A DNA stretch of 8,907 nucleotides, taken from positions 41,927-50,833 of the forward strand of contig DGXY01000114.1 of the NCBI GenBank assembly GCA_002396885.1, written 5' to 3'. Below are positions 5,105-8,907 of this stretch, piece after piece. Position numbers and translations under genes: made by a program. Numbering within the stretch: the first letter of the stretch is position 1; each line of letters opens with the position of its first letter. This DNA comes from Akkermansiaceae bacterium UBA5020. Lineage in GTDB: Bacteria > Verrucomicrobiota > Verrucomicrobiia > Verrucomicrobiales > DEV007. Below the pieces are notes generated by a model. The model worked only from the letters and a program-made list of their open reading frames with translations, ran no database searches and was not told where the DNA came from.

Positions 5105-7747
5105 ATGGATTCCTCCAACAGCCCCGCCGCCAAATTTGACCCGTTCGTCCTTCTCAGGCAGGTCTTCACCTACTTGAAACACCTGCGGCTGATGGCGATC
5201 CTCTTCGCCCTCGGCCTCCTCGGGGGCATCGGATACTTCCTTTACTCCACCCCGCTCTATCAGGCCCGCTCCCTCGTCTTTTTCCAAGCCTTTGGCAGTC
5301 CGATGCGGGACGCGGATCTCCCGGAAACGGCCATCAGCACCTCGCGGGCTTCGCGCGCCCTGATGGAGCGCCTCAGGTCCCAGGAAATCCAGATCGCTGC
5401 CGCGAAAAGTTTGGGATTGCTCGATGACAGCAACGCGACCCTCGAAGCGCTCGTCGATCACGTCCCGGCGGTTCGCGTGGCCTTCATTGATGCCCGGAAT
5501 CTGGAGGTCCTTGTTCAGGCCTATGATCCCGACGTGGTTCGAAACTTCTGCGCCGCCCTCGTCGCGGAATTCCAGAAGACTCAGGAGGCCGGCTGGAAGG
5601 AATTCCGGGACGACGCTCTCGATCACTACGCCCTCCAACTCACTGAGCTCGAAAAGAAGGTCGCGGAGAACGTCGATTCCCTCACCAACATGGAGCGTGA
5701 CCAGCAATTCACCGAAGTCACGATCGAACAGCAGAACCTCCTCCAGATCCCCAAGGATCTGGTTGAAACCCGCGAACGGTTGAAGCGGATGGACGGAATC
5801 AAGGAAACCCTTGCCCGTTACGAAGCCGAAAATCAGAACGGCGAAAAACTGGTTTCCATTCTCTCCCTTCTCTCCAATTTCGAAAAGGAGACCGAGGTGG
5901 AGGTGGGAACCGTGGTCCGCCGGTCGTTCTCCGCGAGCCGCTCCGCGGCAGCGGCCAAGGACGTCGCGGATGTCGAGGTCGTGACCCCTTCCGAAGTCGA
6001 GGGTCTCGAGCCATGGCGCGACGTCGAGCGAAAGAAGCGGCAGCTGGAACCCCAGATCGAAGAGGCCAAAGCCATCTATCTTCCCGAGCATCCCAAGATG
6101 AAGGAGCTTCTCGCTGAGATGGATAATCTGCAGCGCACGCTCAATACCGAGATGCTCGTCCAGCGCGAAAAATTCAATCTCGAATACCAGCGCCTCAACG
6201 AGAAGGTCGCCCAGCTCCAGGATCGGATTCCGGAATACCAGAAAATCACCGAGGAGCTCGGTCGTTCCTCCATTCAATACAGCTCCATCGAACAGGCCCA
6301 ATTGATGTGGGACAAGGCTCGCGAGCGCCTTGCCGAGAAACTCGCCACGGTGACCTTCTCGGAAGAGTTTGATTGGGTCCAACTCCGCTTCAAAGGCCAC
6401 ACGAGTCTCCGCGACAAGGAGCCAATTTCTCCCAACAAGCGGAAGCTCGTGATGCTTTCGCTGCTCTTCGGCCTCGCCGGAGCCATCGGCATTCCCACCG
6501 TCCTGAACCTGCTCGACAACTCGGCGACCTCCCTCTCACAACTCGAGGACTACATCGGCCTGAGGGGAATCGGAATCGTCCCGCTCACCGAAAGGGAGTT
6601 TATCGAGGAGGTCCACCGCTCGCCCGCGCAGGGATCGAAGACCCCCAATTTCCTGCTCGAATGTTTCCGCGTGATCCGGGCGAATATCGGCTTGGATTCC
6701 AAATTCGAGGGGATGGCCTCACAGGTGATTCTGGTCACCAGCGCCCGCCCTCAGGAAGGAAAGACCACTCAGTCGGCCAACCTCGCCTGGGCTTATCACT
6801 CGATGGGAGAACGAGTCCTCCTCGTCGATTGCGACCTTCGGCGGGGTCGTCAACACTCCCTTCTGAAACTGGACAACAGCCAAGGCATGTCCCACATGTT
6901 GACCGGTCAGATCTCCCCTCGGGCGGCGGTCCTTAGCACCGGCAAAAAAGGTTTCGACGCGATTCCACGCGGTCCGATCATTCCCGGATCCACTGAAATG
7001 CTCTGCCAAGAGGGTTTTGCACTCCTCGTTCAGGAGTGGCGCACCCGCTACGACCGCATCATTCTCGACTGTCCTCCCGTGCTCGGCTTGAGTGAATCGG
7101 CCTCCCTCCAACGACTTGCCGACGGACTAGTCCTGGTGGTGAGGTCCGAAAAGACCTCCATGAAAGACGTCAAGGATGCCGTCACCCTTCTCCGGAAAAC
7201 AGGTGCTCACTTCTTTGGTTTCGTTCTCAACGGCGTCGATCTCTCCAAAATCGGCAACTACTACCAATACTACTACTATTCTTCTCAATACTACGATCAG
7301 TTCGATGGCGAACCCGAGGAAATAGCAGAGTCGTTCGTAAGAGGGCCTATCGTCGGGGTGGACACCGCTCCCTTACCCGAACTGCTGCCGGATCCAGATC
7401 GCGCACCGAAGCCGCACTCCCCTTCCACGATCGCCCCACCGGCCGGCGCCGCCTCCCAAGTGACGCGCCGTCAGCCCCCTCAAGAGGCCGCGAAGAGCGG
7501 GGCTGCACCGGTGAGGCAGGAACGCCCGGCTCCTGGAGCCGCCCCCGCTTCCGTGCAGACGGCACATGCAAAGCCCACCGCGCCCCCGCTAGCAGGGCGG
7601 CCGGCAGCCGCCGGCTTTTCCCCGGAAGAACCAAACCGCCAGCAAGCCCGTGCCGAACAGGAGCGCCGTCAACTGGAGTCGGAATGGAGTCAGGTTGCCG
7701 AGCGCAAACCGACACGCACCCCTCGCCCGCCTTCGGAACCCTCCTGA
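5105..7747 (+). CDS. Wzc-like polysaccharide co-polymerase / BY-type tyrosine autokinase
   Basis: This 880-residue fused protein controls polysaccharide chain length and export by cycles of tyrosine autophosphorylation. It has an N-terminal Wzz domain with TM1 (about 27-48), a long periplasmic coiled-coil region (about 150-420), and TM2 (about 448-470) preceded by a Pro-containing SPNKRK (442-447). The cytoplasmic kinase has the oligomerisation motif EX2RX2R (E519, R522, R525), Walker A SARPQEGKTT (546-555), Walker A' VLLVDCDLRRG (571-581) and Walker B IILDCPP (652-658). A tyrosine cluster holds eight Tyr within 719-730. All catalytic motifs look intact. Two oddities are a low-complexity Ser/Ala/Val insert (about 262-300) in the periplasmic part and a 150-residue Pro/Ala-rich tail (731-880) after the tyrosine cluster, where the family normally ends. 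The ATG at 5105 is chosen because the Wzz-type N-terminus begins there; an upstream ATG at 4973 overlaps the preceding gene. No matching phosphatase is in view. Confidence 0.93.
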   Translation: MDSSNSPAAKFDPFVLLRQVFTYLKHLRLMAILFALGLLGGIGYFLYSTPLYQARSLVFFQAFGSPMRDADLPETAISTSRASRALMERLRSQEIQIAAAKSLGLLDDSNATLEALVDHVPAVRVAFIDARNLEVLVQAYDPDVVRNFCAALVAEFQKTQEAGWKEFRDDALDHYALQLTELEKKVAENVDSLTNMERDQQFTEVTIEQQNLLQIPKDLVETRERLKRMDGIKETLARYEAENQNGEKLVSILSLLSNFEKETEVEVGTVVRRSFSASRSAAAAKDVADVEVVTPSEVEGLEPWRDVERKKRQLEPQIEEAKAIYLPEHPKMKELLAEMDNLQRTLNTEMLVQREKFNLEYQRLNEKVAQLQDRIPEYQKITEELGRSSIQYSSIEQAQLMWDKARERLAEKLATVTFSEEFDWVQLRFKGHTSLRDKEPISPNKRKLVMLSLLFGLAGAIGIPTVLNLLDNSATSLSQLEDYIGLRGIGIVPLTEREFIEEVHRSPAQGSKTPNFLLECFRVIRANIGLDSKFEGMASQVILVTSARPQEGKTTQSANLAWAYHSMGERVLLVDCDLRRGRQHSLLKLDNSQGMSHMLTGQISPRAAVLSTGKKGFDAIPRGPIIPGSTEMLCQEGFALLVQEWRTRYDRIILDCPPVLGLSESASLQRLADGLVLVVRSEKTSMKDVKDAVTLLRKTGAHFFGFVLNGVDLSKIGNYYQYYYYSSQYYDQFDGEPEEIAESFVRGPIVGVDTAPLPELLPDPDRAPKPHSPSTIAPPAGAASQVTRRQPPQEAAKSGAAPVRQERPAPGAAPASVQTAHAKPTAPPLAGRPAAAGFSPEEPNRQQARAEQERRQLESEWSQVAERKPTRTPRPPSEPS

Positions 7748-7988
7748 AGAGAGAATCCGCTCCGGTTCGGAAAGTCGTTCACGAGGCACGGGGAAATTCA
7801 GTTTTGCGAACCTCTCCGGAACGGCCGGGCGACATCTCCTCTCTCTCTCCTCCCGCTGACGGAGGGTTTGATCCCGATGAGGCGCGGCCGGGCCTGCCGC
7901 AGATGACTCGAAACCCACGGCCTGCGCTTGAGCAGGGAGAGAATGGGCCGATGACGGGTCACGTCGTGCGCGGTTTCGCTTCTTCGTA

Positions 7989-8327
7989 AGCGTCACGCGC
8001 AACGCCGTTGAAGATCACCTGCCTTAGTGCGGACGCGCTCTTTCTGTCCCGGCGCGTGCGCCGCCGCTTGTTGAAGACGAAGCATGGCCGCGTCGCACGT
8101 CCTCGCCGAGCCGTTCCCGCTCCGCCGCGTGCCGGCCGTCGAAGCCCTTACAAAGGTGAGTCGGCTCAAGGATGAGCGCAGCGAACTGTCCGGTCCGACG
8201 GTCGCAGAGACGGCCGGAGTGATGTGGCGGCCCCAAGGGGATCTCTTTTTTCCTCACTGAGGGGATGTCGATAGAGCCACCGCCTTGATGATGCCACGCT
8301 CTTCAAAAGCGGCTACGCGTGACGCTT
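7989..8327. repeat. 339-bp segment bounded by imperfect inverted repeats
   Basis: The left arm (7989-8015) and right arm (8300-8327) are reverse complements in two blocks. The first is 12 perfect bases, AAGCGTCACGCG (7989-8000) against 8316-8327, and the second is 7 perfect bases, TTGAAGA (8009-8015) against 8300-8306, with 8- and 9-nt spacers between them. Weaker similarity may continue inward. The size and layout would fit a MITE-like or transposon-derived element, but I could not identify target-site duplications, so the class is open. Confidence 0.45.
8084..8260 (+). CDS. possible small ORF, 58 residues, unrecognised
   Basis: An ATG at 8084 opens a 58-residue frame ending in TGA at 8258-8260, inside the inverted-repeat-bounded segment. 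The product begins MAASHVLAEP and ends WRPQGDLFFPH; it has no membrane segment, no family motif I know, and only a weak purine-rich stretch before the start. A run of six Ts (8246-8251) lies inside its 3' end. It could be a fragment of an older gene or chance. An overlapping 77-codon frame on the opposite strand is no better supported. Confidence 0.15.
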   Translation: MAASHVLAEPFPLRRVPAVEALTKVSRLKDERSELSGPTVAETAGVMWRPQGDLFFPH

Positions 8328-8424
8328 GCGCTGGGTCCGATTTGCGAGCGACCTCTGCAGGGCAGGAGCGAACTCTCGGAAGGGCCGCAGCAGCAGATCC
8401 CGGGGTAGCTCCCGACGGGCGAAA

Positions 8425-8441
8425 GGGGGAAGCGCCCCCCC
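8425..8441 (-). terminator. weak GC hairpin downstream of sugar transferase gene
   Basis: On the minus strand, GGGGG (within the 7-G run 8441-8435) can pair with CCCCC (8429-8425) across CGCTT, followed by TTT. It lies 17 nt past the stop of the sugar transferase gene, which is where an intrinsic terminator would sit. The U-tract after it is only three bases, while a nine-T run precedes it, so efficiency is doubtful. Confidence 0.3.
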
Positions 8442-8457
8442 AAAAAAAAATGGAAAC

Positions 8458-8907
8458 TCAACTGACTGCGGTGACCCGTCTTGCCTCTCGAACCCCATCG
8501 CCCGGCTCCGGGGACGGCACCTCGTCTACCGCCGCGACGAGATCTTCACGGAACTGAAGGTAATCCTCGTCTCCAGACTTCCGCCCACCGCAAAGGATGA
8601 TTTTGACAGTTTCCAATAAAATGAAAAAATCGAGGAAGATCCCCATGTGTTTCATGTAATAGAGGTCATACTCCAGCTTTCGAGCTGAATCCTCGACCGA
8701 CGCTCCATAGGGATAATTCACCTGAGCCCAACCCGTAATCCCGGGCTGGATGAGAAGACGCTCCCGATAAAACGGAATCCGCCGGGCCAACTCGTCCACG
8801 ATCGTAAGCTGTTCCGGACGAGGGCCAACAAAGGACATTTCTCCCCGTAGCACGTTGATCAATTGCGGGATCTCATCGATGCGGAACTTCCGGAGAAACC
8901 CGCCGAT
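8458..8907 (-). CDS. initiating sugar transferase, C-terminal part (enters from right edge)
   Basis: The reverse strand is open from the right edge to the TGA at 8460-8458 and gives 149 residues of a bacterial sugar transferase (polyprenyl-phosphate hexose-1-phosphate transferase family), which loads the first sugar phosphate on undecaprenyl phosphate at the inner membrane. The diagnostic blocks are FLRKFRIDEIPQLINVL (residues 4-20), RGEMSFVGPRPE (21-32) with the catalytic-domain 'GPRPE', QPGITGWAQVNYPYGASVED (54-73) and YDLYYMKH (80-87). 'YGASVED' followed by YDLYY is typical of the subtype found with PEP-CTERM/exosortase polysaccharide loci. The gene continues beyond the window, where the N-terminal membrane domain should be. 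After the normal family end near CGGGRK there is an extra acidic tail of about 40 residues. The in-frame TTG at 8862 is internal, not a start. Confidence 0.93.
   Translation of the reverse strand: MGGFLRKFRIDEIPQLINVLRGEMSFVGPRPEQLTIVDELARRIPFYRERLLIQPGITGWAQVNYPYGASVEDSARKLEYDLYYMKHMGIFLDFFILLETVKIILCGGRKSGDEDYLQFREDLVAAVDEVPSPEPGDGVREARRVTAVS

Larger units (their letters stand above)
7748..8457. other. 710-nt region without a convincing gene, possibly decayed DNA
   Basis: This stretch lies between two convergent genes. Frames on both strands are short or Arg/Pro/Ala-rich in the manner of antisense GC-rich DNA, and I recognise no protein in any of them. It contains a CT-rich tract (about 7835-7853), a short weak hairpin (CCTCC 7849-7853 with GGAGG 7861-7865), a 14-nt GC palindrome-like stem (8050-8063) and an imperfect long-range inverted repeat (7989-8015 with 8300-8327). 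It may be a remnant of a lost gene or a small non-autonomous mobile element. A 58-codon frame is listed separately at low confidence. Confidence 0.5.

Noticed and set aside
5060..6400. Minus-strand 446-codon frame opposite the kinase gene
   Set aside because: The plus strand carries an intact Wzz/BY-kinase with all motifs; the antisense frame has no recognisable domain.
7589..8002. Minus-strand 137-codon frame overlapping the kinase tail
   Set aside because: It is Arg-rich without motifs, overlaps the Pro/Ala tail of the kinase, and its stretch in the gap shows no coding signature.
8231..8251. CCCC-AA-GGGG followed by a T6 run as a plus-strand intrinsic terminator for the kinase operon
   Set aside because: The loop leaves only three base pairs and the T-run is 5 nt away from the stem; the site is also nearly 500 nt past the kinase stop.
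8285..8619. Plus-strand frames of 90-97 codons at the right of the gap
   Set aside because: They run antisense into the sugar transferase gene, whose reading is secure; they have no motifs.

Overview
The window is an accessory exopolysaccharide or O-polysaccharide biosynthesis locus from a GC-rich Gram-negative bacterium. Codon use is strongly GC-biased at third positions and clear Shine-Dalgarno sequences are mostly absent. Membrane-protein phrases such as 'YYLRPQDW' near the ligase N-terminus, and a sugar transferase of the type linked to PEP-CTERM/exosortase loci, are reminiscent of Verrucomicrobiota (Opitutales-like). This assignment is an inference from remembered family resemblance and could not be tested here.

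Layout, left block (1-2933, minus strand): four consecutive class I SAM-dependent methyltransferases read leftward. In transcription order they are a Methyltransf_11-like protein (2933-2028), a classical FkbM-family protein (2031-1276, overlapping its predecessor by ATGA), an FkbM-like variant (1182-310) and a second classical FkbM protein that runs off the left edge (300 to before 1). The tight packing indicates one operon, probably decorating sugars of the polymer with methyl groups.

Middle block (3111-7747, plus strand): after a 177-nt divergent control region with two GC-rich hairpins come a Wzy_C/O-antigen-ligase-type polytopic membrane protein (3111-4550), a small two-helix PLDc_N-type membrane protein (4746-5042), and a large fused polysaccharide co-polymerase/BY-type tyrosine autokinase, Wzc-like (5105-7747), with an unusually long Pro/Ala-rich tail after its tyrosine cluster.

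Right block: a 710-nt stretch (7748-8457) with no convincing gene contains an imperfect inverted repeat spanning 339 bp and looks like decayed or mobile-element-derived DNA. Beyond it, on the minus strand and convergent with the kinase gene, is the C-terminal part of an initiating sugar transferase (polyprenyl-phosphate hexose-1-phosphate transferase) that enters from the right edge.

Together the genes describe a Wzy-type pathway: the sugar transferase primes undecaprenyl phosphate, the methyltransferases modify the repeat unit, the Wzy/ligase protein polymerises or transfers chains, and the Wzc-like kinase controls chain length and export. The Wzx flippase, the outer-membrane Wza-type exporter and ordinary glycosyltransferases are not in the window and would be expected nearby. 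No RNA genes, CRISPR arrays or intact insertion sequences were seen.
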